The notes under the pieces were generated by a model. That model worked only from the letters and a program-made list of their open reading frames with translations. It was not told the DNA's origin and ran no database searches. Below, one piece after another: positions 1-11,395 of a stretch of DNA of 64,000 nt. Within the stretch, counting starts at the first letter, position 1. Every line of letters begins with the position of its first letter. Source of the stretch: Telopea speciosissima (lineage: Eukaryota > Streptophyta > Magnoliopsida > Proteales > Proteaceae); NCBI RefSeq assembly GCF_018873765.1, contig NC_057926.1:54325378-54389377 (forward strand), in the 5' to 3' direction. The position numbers were made by a program, and so were the translations under genes.

Positions 1-587
1 AAGCCCAAAACTGACATAAACCCTATCCTGAAAATTCAAGTGGGGAGGCTTAGGGTGGAAAGAGTTGGGCTCATGACACATGACCTTATCCAGTTCTACA
101 TATGAAGTTATGAACCTTTTGGCTTTTGCTTGCTAAATTGAACCATACGTAAAGTCATGCAACATGCCAAGACGGTTCAAATTCAAACTGCAAGTTGTGG
201 AGTGTGGGAACGGAGTATATCCAAACGTGTAATAGTAACAACCATGGAAATTGGAATGAAAAAATGGACCAATCCATCCAAATTGGGCTTTAATTACAGG
301 TTCGCGCGAAGCTTCACAAAAATGGCGTTTCAATCAATCCTTCCCGACCACAGATAATAATAATAAGTCACAGGTTCAAAGCGACGTTTATTCCACACCT
401 ACGCGGCTACGCACCAACCCACCTCTTTGGTTTTGAATAAAAAATATAGGGTTTAACTGAAAGTCCCAAATACAACTAATCCAACTGTCTGTTAGATATT
501 TAATAATATAAATGTAAAACTGTGGAGGGTAAACAGAGGGTGATACAGATTCGCAGATGTTTGTGATTCTCTGAAGATTAAACAGTA
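1..587. other. upstream intergenic / promoter region
   Basis: No coding region, RNA gene or repeat that I can support. The stretch ends just before the ATG of the DUF1295 gene, so its right part should hold that gene's promoter and 5' UTR. The open frames here are short, overlap on both strands and look like chance. Confidence 0.5.
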
Positions 588-3500
588 ATGGGAACTGTTC
601 TCGACTCCCATTTCTTCGCCCTCACTGCTGTCATCACTGTAATTCTTTCTGTCTCTCTATCGCATGTTTAATGATGTTTCTGTTCTCAAATTTGAGACTT
701 TTTAGTTTGTATTTTGTAGGTGGGTTATCAATTTTTGTTCTTCATAATTACAGCTCTTCTTAAGTTCGACAAAGTTACTGACTTCGCTGGTATTGTATTC
801 TCAAAATTCTCTGTTGTTCAGAAAGGATTACGGGATATGGTTGTACTAGTTTATTTAATAGCTAACTACTTGAATTGAGACATTATTGTATGTTTTTTTT
901 TTCTTCTGTTATTTATTTCTCTTTCCCCAATCTTGACATAAAATATTTACTGCGTATGACATACTATGAAATCCACCTTCCACTCTTATTTTATTCAAAT
1001 TCAAAGGATTAAAATGTATTTAGTGATTGTTGCAAGACCAACAAATTGGATTAAACTGTAGTTAGGCTATGTTTGGTTGACAAGAAATGGATAGACAAGA
1101 AAAGACGTTCAATTTTTTTTTGAATTTGAGGAGAGATATAGACACATAAATCAATAATTGTGTCATCATGGTTTTTTTTCATCATGACACAATGATTGAT
1201 TATGTGTCTATCTCTCTCCTCAAATTCAAAAAAATTTCAATTTTTTCTTTTCTTTTCTATCCATTTCTTACCAACCAAGCCTAGCCTAATTAGTGATTCT
1301 TGGGAGACCAGGAAATTGGCATATAGAGTTTCTCCTTGTTCTGCTTTATGTTGCTTTATCTTTTTTGGTAATTATAATTTGTATCATCTCTGGTGTTTGT
1401 TTTTAATACAACTCTGTGTTGTTGTACAATTCTGTGTCTGAAACATAATTGCTACTACTTTTGGCAGGGAGCACCAACTATATTATACTTGCCATATTGA
1501 CTTTAGTTTTGAAAGGCACTTGGCATTTTAGACAGGTAGAGCATCTTGCTCCAGTGTGATTAGTTATATACTTGGCCATGGAGTTCTTGTTTACTTGTTT
1601 CATATAGCTTCTGTTGTAGTATTTTCATATGCCGCTAATCAAATTATGAAAGAGTATTTTGAACCACTATATACCAACTTCCTAAACAAGTAACTCGTGG
1701 AGAATCGACTTTATGATATAATTCATTTTCTTTTCTAAAGAAATTTTCCTTGCTGCTATTCTAATTTTTTGTGGAGTTTAAATGCCATTTGACACTTTGT
1801 TGCATAGAATGTGAGGTCTGATTCAATTCAATCAGTTATAGAATATAAAATAATGAAAAGACAATAAGTATAGTCCTGCTCACTAGTTCAAGTTAAACGT
1901 CAGAAATCCATTTTATAATGCCTGTCCACTTATTATATTTGTGATGTCTAGGGTGTATTGTATAGTTAAGTTTTAGTGACATTGAAATGATTGTACATTC
2001 CCTTCTCAAGAATCAGGAACCACCTCTCATTTGAGGTCAATTCACCTGCTGATTAGAGGAATTTTGAGGGACAAGTCCAACCATTTTAATATCATCAGGT
2101 CAACTGAGTTTGATCCGCCAGTTCTATTGAATGTACTTTATCTACCCCTTTGCCAGTTTCCTCTCCAGGCTGATCTTAGAAACTCTGTTCCCTGAGTCAG
2201 TCTGGCTTCTGACCTACAAAGTTGAATTATATTACTGGGTAAGAAAATCTGTGGAAATTGTTGATTGATATTAATACTTGGTTTTAGAAGGGATGAGAGT
2301 TCCTAGTCTATACTTCTCCTTCATGGGTATGGGTGAATTCCTGGTCTTGTTTGGTTTTTCATGAATATTTCCTACAAAGTTGATAGAAGAACATCACCTG
2401 GAAATTGGGGATGACATTTGTGACATATGCATTTCATATATTGAATCATTTGGTAGACGGGGACATTAGAATCTCCACTCATATAGATTTCAATAGATTG
2501 TTTTTATGGTTTTTAGCATTGATGAATCCTCAAGGACTTTCAGTTCTCATGAGATAAATGGTAGGGACTAACCTCTTTCTCTCAAGAAAATTTCTTTCTT
2601 TTTTTTTTTTTTTTTTTTGGGGGGGGGGGTGGTGTGGGAGGTTGTTTCTTTACTATAGAATGTTATTACTGTTTTTTTTTTTGGTATTTTTTCCTTTTTC
2701 TTGTGTTTATTTTGTAAAAATTTTCAGTGAGAGTAGAACTATTTTATGTTGTGTATATCCCATATAACTCACCCTGCTCCAACTTTTATTGGACTTCACT
2801 CTTCTTTCAACATATCTGATCTAGTGACTCTATCGCTCAGATAGTCTTGACTTTGCTCGTAGTAATATGGGGTCTTCGTCTAGCACTATTTCTATTAATG
2901 AGGTATGGGCATGGGCATCAAAGTACATTTGATTCATGCACATTTTTATATTATTCATATAATCCTTGTTCAATGCTAGAAAATGACTTGGAATATTACT
3001 GTACAGCATAACATATTTTTGTTTTAACATGTTTTGTGCTTTGTTTCTCATATCTGATGCTGCTGATAAAATACCCCTATAGCATAGGTAGCTCAGGCTA
3101 GAGGACTTGCTCATGTTAACAAGAAAATAAACCAGTTCCCTTACCCTGCCTTAAATCTCGATTGGAAGCAAAACTATATTTATAAGACAAAGTTGCATAC
3201 AACATTGGACATGCAGCTATTAACCAGAAAGCATATGCAAGAATTTACAAAAATCAATAATCAGTCTTTTCAAAGGATGAAAAATCTTTGAAAAAACTAA
3301 TCTTTCTGCAGCTATGATCTTTGTGCCTCTGCAGATGCCTTAAAAGGCAGATAACAGTCCATTATAGAACAACTAACATTGCGCATGCATCTTCTTTCCC
3401 AGTGACAGTATTACTGTTTTAAAATTACTTTGGTCCCTTTTTTTTCCAAAGATTCCAACAAGGAACAGAAGGACGCATTTTCTAAAGCTTGTTGCTTCTT

Positions 3501-6500
3501 TGACTAGAAGGCCCTGATTGCCAAGATGTAAAGAGGTAATAGAGTAAGTGTAACCTATGACATACCAATGGCAAATTCAGAAACTCTGCCTAATTTCTGT
3601 CATCAATTTTTAAACATATGGATCCCAGATTCTTCCTCTTTTCAGATGAGGAGCGTCAGCTAACGGAAATCTCTATCCTTTAGATAAGGGGCTTCTCATG
3701 TTAAAAAGCAGAGCTCTTCAACCCCCTACCCTGCGAAAGACAAACCCCCCCCCTCCCCCCAAAAAAAAAAATTCTTATTGCAGTGAGACTCGACCACCTT
3801 TCTAATTGGAGAGTTTTTTAGAAAGGTTTGATTTTAACCAAAAAAAAAAAAAAAAAAAACTGTTATCACTCCAAGTGTGACTCTCTCTCCTTAGCCAGTA
3901 AGTCTTTATGCTATGAAGCCACCTAATAATGTTCACACCTTCCATTTCCCAGTAAAGGTTCCTCCAACTGAAGCCAGTTGAGTCCTTGATTCAGCGATCG
4001 GTGTTTCTGAGAATTTCTGAGACATTGATGCCATAAGGAACACTTTTGCTCCAAAGATTTGTGGCTTTTTGGAATGTTTCTTACCTCTCATTTTTTAACT
4101 AGGCAAAGAAGTTGACTGAGGAGATTGAAGACCCACTTTTTTGTTCTTTTGTCTCAAGAAAAATTGTTGTTGATGCTTGTAATATAACTGAACCTGTCCC
4201 CAAACTCTAACTGTTCTTCACGTTAGACATGTGGTTTTGAGGTTTGAGTGGATAATCATAAGAATGGGCATGCTTTTCGTTCCTATTCCTTGTGTCCCAG
4301 AGATAAGCCACTCCTTTACAAGCACCACTAGGTACAGATCATAGATCAATTTTATAGCAATTCACTAATTACTGCAGTTAGGACTGATCCTATGCCAACA
4401 ACTATTATTCCTACCCCTTTCCAATGAGCTGAAATTATAGCTTTAATATTCTGTTGTCTAGTGTATTGAATTGGTTTTACATTTAATATTTTGTAATTAG
4501 AAATAGAAAAAATTGAAAATTTATTCTTGCAGTTTCAAAAACAACTTAGCTTATGAATTCAAAAACAAAAAGTTGTAAATTACTATAAAATTGATGTAAA
4601 AGGTAATGACTAAAGACTCGAAAGAGTAATAAGTAAAACGACTACAAGAGCAAAGAAGAGATTTGCCTACCTCACATGTACCTGATTGCCTCTTCTGCAA
4701 AGAAACTTATAACTATGATACAAGTTGTAATTGTGATAAGAGAATATTAACTCAAAAAATGGAGTTACTTCAGCTAACCATCTTATTTCCTGAAGGAAGT
4801 TGTTGCAAAACATGAATCCTTGTAAGCATGATGGAATGACCAATTTTATAGCCCACTTGTTCAATCCTAGAGGATTCTCTTGACCTCTTCTTCTACAAAG
4901 AGAAAACAACTCAAGTTGTACTGCCATCAATTAGTTTTCTAGAGAAAGTAATAAGAATAAAAGTTACTTCAGCTAATTCTCTTATACCATACCCCAAGGT
5001 AAGTTGTTGCTTGAAAATAATCTTTTCAAAAACAATGGTATGACCAATTTTATATGCAAATTGTGTTTGGAATTTGGGACACCTGTTAGATTCATTTATT
5101 TGACAGAGTCAGACGAAGTCATTAGGACGAAGACTTAGGCATACTCTCTCTGGTCTCTTATGATTTCTCATGATCCAGCATGGGGACATCTTATCTGGCA
5201 TTGGCAAAAGTTATTTAGATTTTCAATAGCCTTGTCCCAAGCCCAATCTGCTTTTGATACATCTCACAAACATTGCATAACCATTCTGGATATCTCCATG
5301 TTGTGGCCATCAAGTTTTCTATGTCACGTAATGTTTCCACTGATACTGAGGCATTTTCACATCTCTACAATTGATCAGTTGATGGCTTGATCTGTAAGTG
5401 CCTAATCCTATGTGCGAAATATATGTGATTAAGTGTAAATGCTTGTATAATTATGATATCCTACTTCTTCATCTGTGGAAATTTGCAGCATTGCCTCCTA
5501 CATTAAGTATCGCTTATCTTAATGGAAACATTAGACTGAGAAGGTTGTCTTGTCCTGACATGCAGAATCCTGCAGTGGGGGGAAGATCGTCGTTTTGATG
5601 AAATGCGCTCTAAATTGGGGAAATTGGCAGTTTTCTGGACATTCCAGGTTTTTTATTAGTGTACTATTTTTCATTACAGAAATCACTAAGTCTTAACACA
5701 TCTAAGCGATCAATAGATCTTGCTTATTCTGAATTGCATGAACTACACAATTTAGGAGGTTGTTAGAATTTTCTTCTCAGTGCAATCTTCATTTCTGACA
5801 GGCTGTCTGGGTTTGGACTGTAAGCTTACCCGTAACAGTTGTCAATGCGAGTGATAGAAACCCTTCTATTCAAGCTCGAGATATCATTGGGTGGATTATG
5901 TGGTCTGTAGGTTTCACAGTTGAAGCTACAGCAGATCAGCAAAAGCTTGTATTCAAGCAGTCTCCAAACAATAGAGGGAAGTGGTGCAATGTTGGGCTTT
6001 GGAAATTCTCTCGTCATCCAAACTATTTTGGTGAGGTAATTTCTCCAAAATGAGATGAAATGTGGATCTGGTGATGTCCTCAATCAACTATTAATTCAAG
6101 ATAAGCAACAGGTGGAGGTCCTACATCTAAAATGATATGTATTCTTATAGATATAGGTTGATACCGAGGTTCGAATTTTGGGTTTAGATCATGATTTCGA
6201 CCCTGGTCAAAACTGGAATATTTCAAGTTTTGACCGAAACTCTCTGCATTTCAGCTGGCCATTTTGTTTGACCATTTCGGTGGTCAAATGACCATTTTTT
6301 GGCCCAAAACTTCAAGGAAACCCTAATTAAGCATATCTAAACATATTGGATTGTTTAGATTTTATAATACACTCAAAATGGTCGTTTCGTTTTGGACCCT
6401 AGGTTGGTATTATTTGTCATACCGTGCTGTATACTTTCTTAAATATAGTCTATTCTACACATAATTTAGTATTAGAACACACAAAATTCAATGAAAACAA

Positions 6501-9036
6501 CTAAAATATATATCATTAATAAAAAAAAATCATTTAATATTATATAATGTCAAATTGCTACAATTACAAGTGTTCAAGGTTTACAAGTAGTCAAGTACAA
6601 TTGTATAACCAAGGTTAAAACACCCCTACAAAACCATTCCTCCCACTCAATGTCAGTAGCACATAGAGTTCCGGGAAGGCTCGAAATTTTTGGGGGAAAG
6701 GGAATACATCTAAGTTTGAATTTTGCACAAATCTTGCTCTGCAGCAAATCATTGTTGTAGATGCGTTGTAGTAGTCCTCAACACTATTGTTCCACCAAGA
6801 AATGTAGATGATTTGGTCAAAAATACCAAATTTGAGTTTTTTTTTTTTAGTTTTAGTTTTTCCTCTCTAACAAGCAAAACCACTCGAAACCCATGAATTC
6901 AATTGGAGCAGTGCTTTTATGTGCACTGTTTTTGTTTCGTTTCAATCCCAAAACCAAGTCGAAATCAAAAGTTCAACCAACATTTCTCAACCCATGATCT
7001 ATGCACTGTTTTGTGTAGTTTTGACCCCGAAACCAAGTCTAAACCAAAATTCGGCCGAAATTGTGGAACTTTGGTCGAAATTCTGAATACTTAGTGAGTC
7101 AGCCTGCATTTTGTTTCGACTCAACCTTTGTCGAAACCAAAATTTCAAACCATGGTTGATAGGGTGCCCATATGCCCAAACAACCACGCTCACACCAAGG
7201 GAATCAAATTAGTTTTAGATGAGTTGACTAAACATATACAGCGTGAAGTCTTTTAGGATTAGCCCAGCGAAGACATAATATATAGAGTGTTTTAAAAATA
7301 CTGATGGAAATAGAGTGGTTCAGATAGAGCTTCGATAATGTGTTGGGGATACCAATCCAGACAAAAAAATGCTGGGGATATGAAGAAGAGGAGACAAAAG
7401 AGTTGGGGTTAGGGGGAGGGGTTGCACTCGGATGGAGGCTAGGATAGAAAAATATATCTGATTTCATATTTGTTCTGTTAGCGAGTGTTGAAAGCCAGCT
7501 GTGGTCTTATTTGTTCAAAGGAGGCTCTGTAATTTCAGGAGAGAGCTGCTCAAGAAGTTTAATGGAGATTGTTCAGTGTTCAAACATACATAGGTAAATG
7601 GATTTTATTTAGCTGGCCATCAGTGAGTACAGCGGGTTTTCAAAACTATACTGAAGTGGTAACAGAAGTGGGAGGTTCAACTGGTTAATTTTGTGCAGAA
7701 GGAATAGATTGTCATCTTGTCAGTAAATTGGCACTTGCAAAGGGATGATTTCTGCATATCATTTGCAGATACCCTTTCTTTTGAGCTTGATATCGCAGGC
7801 AACCAGGTGTTTGTGCAAGTAGAATGAAGTGAGTGGAGGCTGTCATGGAGTTTATCCCAGAGCTTCAGCTGGTCTGGGGTACAGAAACTGGGTTTGCAGA
7901 GAAGGTTCCCCGGTCGGGACCTTCACCACAGAAGGATTCATGGTGTTACCTTCTGCAAGTAGAGAAAGGCAATGAGTGGGAATGGGCTTATTCAAACCTT
8001 TCTGAAGATTCCAAATGGCTAGAGCTAATGGTTTTATAAATGAAATGATTTTATATTCCATTTAGAATATCTGAAGCAACTAGTAGCTCTGTAAAACCGC
8101 TGAAGACCACCGAACTTGTTAAAGACAAACAACTATTACTTCAGTCATGACCTTCCTTTTGCTTTCTGATGGTTGCAGCCAAAACTGACACTTAAATGCT
8201 ATGCAGTAGTTAAACTGGTTATGCTGCATTTATTGCCAAATATTGGTTCCAGAACCAACTTTTCTACATCTCACCTCTTGGGACCTGATTACCAGAATCT
8301 GGCAGTACAATTTGACACAGTTAAAACACATGCTTTATACAGTTCTGTTGATATGTTAAATAGAGAAGCTGGAAGACTCTAATAAGATGGAGTTGTTTCA
8401 GTTTTGACATTGTGGTAATGTTAAATCTGTTTATGTGAATGGTATCCACAGATTTCACATCTTACAGACCCCGTTTTAATCTATATAATGGAAAACAACA
8501 CATTTTTTTAAGTATTGGTATTTGCAGATTTTACTCTGGTGGGGTATCTTTGTGGCTTCTGCACCAGTATTAGAAGGTGCTGAATGGCTTGTGATCCTAG
8601 GACCTATCTTTCTCACTCTGTTGCTTCTTTTTGTCAGTGGCATACCATTACTAGAGGTTTGTTTTTATTTTTCTTCAATACCGCTACACAGCATCTTTTA
8701 AAATTTTGCCCATAATGGTTGTCACACATATATTGAAACAGGAGTCAGCAGATAAGAAGTTCGGTAATGTGGCTGAGTACAAGATTTATAAAAGAACAAC
8801 TAGGTTAATCTCATCTTTCCTTGTTTTCTTTTTTTTGGTAGGATCCTTGTTTGCTTATCATTTAAGTATTTATTGGAGAGTCAAGTACTAATACCAATTT
8901 ATTATGTTCTAGCCCCCTCATTCTGCTGCCCTCAGTTGTTTATGGGAACTTGCCTGCATGGTTCAAAGCAGCTTTCCTTTTTGAGTTACCTCTCTACAGT
9001 CGAAATCTTCCTCAAGATGAAATATCCAACTTGTAA
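588..9036 (+). CDS. DUF1295 / steroid 5-alpha-reductase-like membrane protein
   Basis: Nine exons read by eye: 588-638, 720-789, 1468-1535, 2841-2902, 5566-5647, 5802-6035, 8528-8656, 8742-8803, 8913-9036. All phases join and every intron is GT-AG, giving 293 residues (MGTVLDSHFF at the start, DEISNL at the end). Several hydrophobic segments (for example VGYQFLFFIITALL and YIILAILTLVL) point to a multi-pass membrane protein. The hallmark RHPNYFGE at residues 182-189 is the C-terminal signature of the DUF1295 branch of the steroid 5-alpha-reductase / isoprenylcysteine methyltransferase superfamily, whose members are predicted NADPH-dependent reductases of the ER or other endomembranes; the substrate is unknown. 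Length and sequence resemble Arabidopsis AT1G18180 (recalled, not searched). The gene faces golgin candidate 2 tail to tail. Introns are long and hold a MITE, a repeat and a large TIR element. Confidence 0.93.
1065..1286. mobile_element. Harbinger/Tourist-like MITE in intron 2 of the DUF1295 gene
   Basis: A near-complete palindrome of 222 bp. The left arm begins GGCTATGTTTGGTTG and the right arm, reversed, begins GGCTAGGCTTGGTTG; both then run through AAGAAATGGATAG and a segment reading GACACATAATCAAT near the centre. The flanks are TTA on the left and TAA on the right, which fits the TWA target of PIF/Harbinger elements with one change. There is no coding capacity. Confidence 0.75.
4745..5075. 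repeat. imperfect direct duplication in intron 4 of the DUF1295 gene
   Basis: Two related copies of about 120 bp lie head to tail, roughly 4745-4860 and 4945-5070. Shared landmarks in the same order are AGTTACTTCAGCTAA, an AAG-rich step, AAGTTGTTGC and TATGACCAATTTTATA (first copy AATGACCAATTTTATA). The second copy is clearly diverged, so the duplication is not recent. No protein or known repeat family recognised. Confidence 0.6.
6163..7156. mobile_element. TIR element with degenerate repeat interior, intron 6 of the DUF1295 gene
   Basis: The ends are inverted copies of a motif close to ACCATGGTTTGAAATTTTGG (left form ACCGAGGTTCGAATTTTGG). The inside is largely built from loosely repeated GAAACCAAGTC / TTTCGACC / GGTCAAA units, so it resembles a decayed short-period repeat and not a gene. 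Boundaries are approximate and no clear target-site duplication was found. This is a common kind of plant non-autonomous element; superfamily not assigned. Confidence 0.5.
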
Positions 9037-10130
9037 GGGTTGTCTACTATATATGGCCCAAATGCTTAGGCATTTTTTTCCCAAAAAAAGAAAAAAGAAA
9101 AAAGAAAAGATAAATATTTAACAGTTATGTAATATATTTGCATTTGCCATTGATTAGCCAACTTATGTATTTTATTTATTGTACAAGTTCATTTCTTTGA
9201 AGGCATTCAAATCTTTGCGAGGTATAGAAAAAGTCAGAGAGAAGGCAGCAAGGGACCAAAGATGGGTTAATCACTTGGATGATCTATAATGACTCGTTAA
9301 TCACTTGATGTCCGTGGATTCTACAATTGTTTCACTCAGCTGCACATCTGTTCTTTTTTGCCTTCTGCACCAAGTGCACATAATCAAGCTCTTGCTTAGC
9401 ACATGATAACTGTAGAACTGCGACTTAGATGTTCTTCTGTATGTATATTTGTGGATGGATGAGTTTTCATTCTGCTATAGAAAACAGCATTGGGGTTTAT
9501 TCAGATTTATGTTATCTTGGATTCAGAACTGTTCTCCCAACTTCATGTTTTATGATTAATGCTCCAGTTAATCTGTTTTTTTTTCCTAATTTTGCGGAGA
9601 AATTTTTTTTCTTCCTATTTCCTTATTGTATTAAATTGTTCAAAATGAACAACAAACGCAGGCATGTACAATCAAACCTTTGAAAATGATTAGGGTCAAC
9701 TGTGTCTATTAAATCCTAACAAAACTTGCAACTTGAAAAAATATCACAAATTACCTATTATTTTCACAAGCCACGATTAGAAATTTATTCAAACCACTAT
9801 TTCTCACTAAGAATTGCAAGCCTCCAAAATTTTTGTTTTATGTTTCTTTGTTTTGGTTTTTTTTTTGGTTTGAATAGCTCTAACTTCTAAAATACCAGAA
9901 TTAATTTTACCGAAAAAATGCAATATAAAAATGTAGAAAACAACTTCCAAGGAATGGTATTTTGGACAATAGCACACTTGCCTCTCATGGACACCATTCC
10001 TATTGTATGGTTAGATTCTTTTCTTTACTCAACCATGGTTAAACATTCTGTTTTGTCACGTATATAATTAAAAAATTCACAAATAACAAAGAAATACAAA
10101 GAAATTTTATAGATTAAAATTTAATTCCAA

Positions 10131-10339
10131 AGACTCTGTTTGGTTGCAAGAGATAAAAAATAATGGAAGTGAAAATTTTCAAACCTAAAAGTTAAACTGT
10201 GTAATCATTATTTTACACAATTGTATAAACAAAAGGGATTTGGATGCAAAGTGATTAATTATTTGAGGTAGTGATGTAATTTTTTTTTAATTTAAAATTT
10301 TCACTTCCTTTTAATTTTCCTTGCAACCATATGGAGCCA
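10131..10339. mobile_element. MITE with ~50-bp inverted arms
   Basis: The left end reads GACTCTGTTTGGTTGCAAG and the right end, reversed, GGCTCCATATGGTTGCAAG. Both arms then contain GGAAGTGAAAATTTT. The TGTTTGGTTG start resembles Harbinger/Tourist-type MITEs. The centre is AT-rich without an open frame. Confidence 0.65.
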
Positions 10340-10395
10340 AAATATTTTTATATTAAAATAAATGGAGTTTCCAGCTTACTTTGTGGGGCAGCAAG

Positions 10396-10614
10396 GGTAC
10401 CTACCATATCTATGTATTTTTATCTGCTTCATTTTCTACCCGTTCCATTTCCCCAAGTTCCTCTAATAAAGGAGGTAGACCCCACTTAAATAGTGTGTTC
10501 GGGTAGGGGTAGGGTGGTTATTTTCTTCCCCCTCTATTAGAGGAACTTGAAGAAATGGATCTGCCCAGGAACTGGAGCGGATAAAGGTCCCAAATCTATC
10601 GAGTGGAGGTACCT
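10396..10614. mobile_element. palindromic MITE (core-sharing group)
   Basis: Inverted arms begin GGTACCTACC on the left and, reversed, GGTACCTCCACT on the right; both go on through TTTATC-GCT and AAGTTCCTCTAATA. The centre reads TCGGGTAGGGGTAGGGTGG followed by TTATTTTC. The same kind of centre is found in the palindromes at 37212 and 56881, although their outer arms differ. Confidence 0.65.
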
Positions 10615-10660
10615 AGTGGCTACAAGTCTAAGGTGGACTTCAGTCCCTGTCCGTGGTAGC

Positions 10661-11083
10661 CATGGTTTTAAATCTGTGTTGTAACGGGGTACTAGACGAT
10701 ACACATACAACACACCATTACGGATAACGGATTAGCCAATACTGTCAGAAAGTGTTCTTTTAACCTAAAAATGACATTTTGATCTGGAATCGGACCAATA
10801 CTCGCCAATTCAACTGATACATATCGATATAGGTCGTGATTAATAATGTTACCGATAGTATGATTTTGATAGCAACCCCATATAGACCATGGATTCAAGA
10901 ATCAGAATCAGAATCAGAATCAAATAGCTGAATCGGCCAAGGCCAATCTAGATTCCAGCTGATCCAACTTGGCCAATCAATCCCCTTTCAAAAATCTAGG
11001 ATTTGGGCTTATTTCTTCTGATTCTGTCTGATTCCAAATCCGCTGGACCTATCTGGATCCGAATTCCACTCTTTAAAACCTTG
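10661..11083. mobile_element. TIR element with degenerate repeat interior
   Basis: Left end CATGGTTTTAAATCT and, reversed, right end CAAGGTTTTAAAGAG. The inside includes a short perfect run of GAATCA units near 10895-10920 and many loose variants such as GATTCTG and CCAATCTAG. No gene. Superfamily not assigned; ends approximate. Confidence 0.5.
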
Positions 11084-11395
11084 ACATAGACTGACTCAGT
11101 TAGTCATGTACATGTGCCAGAGCCCGATGTGAGCTTATCAGCCCTCAACTCTCTAGTATTATTCACAATCTTATCATACAAAAGCTGAGGTGGTTCTCTT
11201 TTCACTAGAGACAAGCACAAACATACAACAAAACAAGAACGATCAAGTGACCATCCTTCAACCTCCATTAAAGTGCCTCTTCGTATCTTTACAATTTCAA
11301 TAGTGATCTCTGGCAAGGTTACAATCAGCACAAATTATCGAGCAACTGTTACTCCCCAGAAGCCGTAGTAATGCAAATGAATAACAAGACATGAG

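Larger units (their letters stand above)
9037..11395. other. tail-to-tail intergenic region
   Basis: Lies between the 3' ends of the DUF1295 gene and golgin candidate 2, so it holds both 3' UTRs. It contains three separate repeats (10131-10339, 10396-10614, 10661-11083). An open stretch of 28 codons at 9203-9289 does not join any exon in phase. Otherwise I see nothing coding. Confidence 0.6.

Noticed and set aside
9203-9289. An open 28-codon stretch after the DUF1295 stop, with a good GT donor at 9033
   Set aside because: Splicing 9032 to the AG before 9203 gives a different frame that stops after eight codons, so the open stretch cannot be a tenth exon of this gene.
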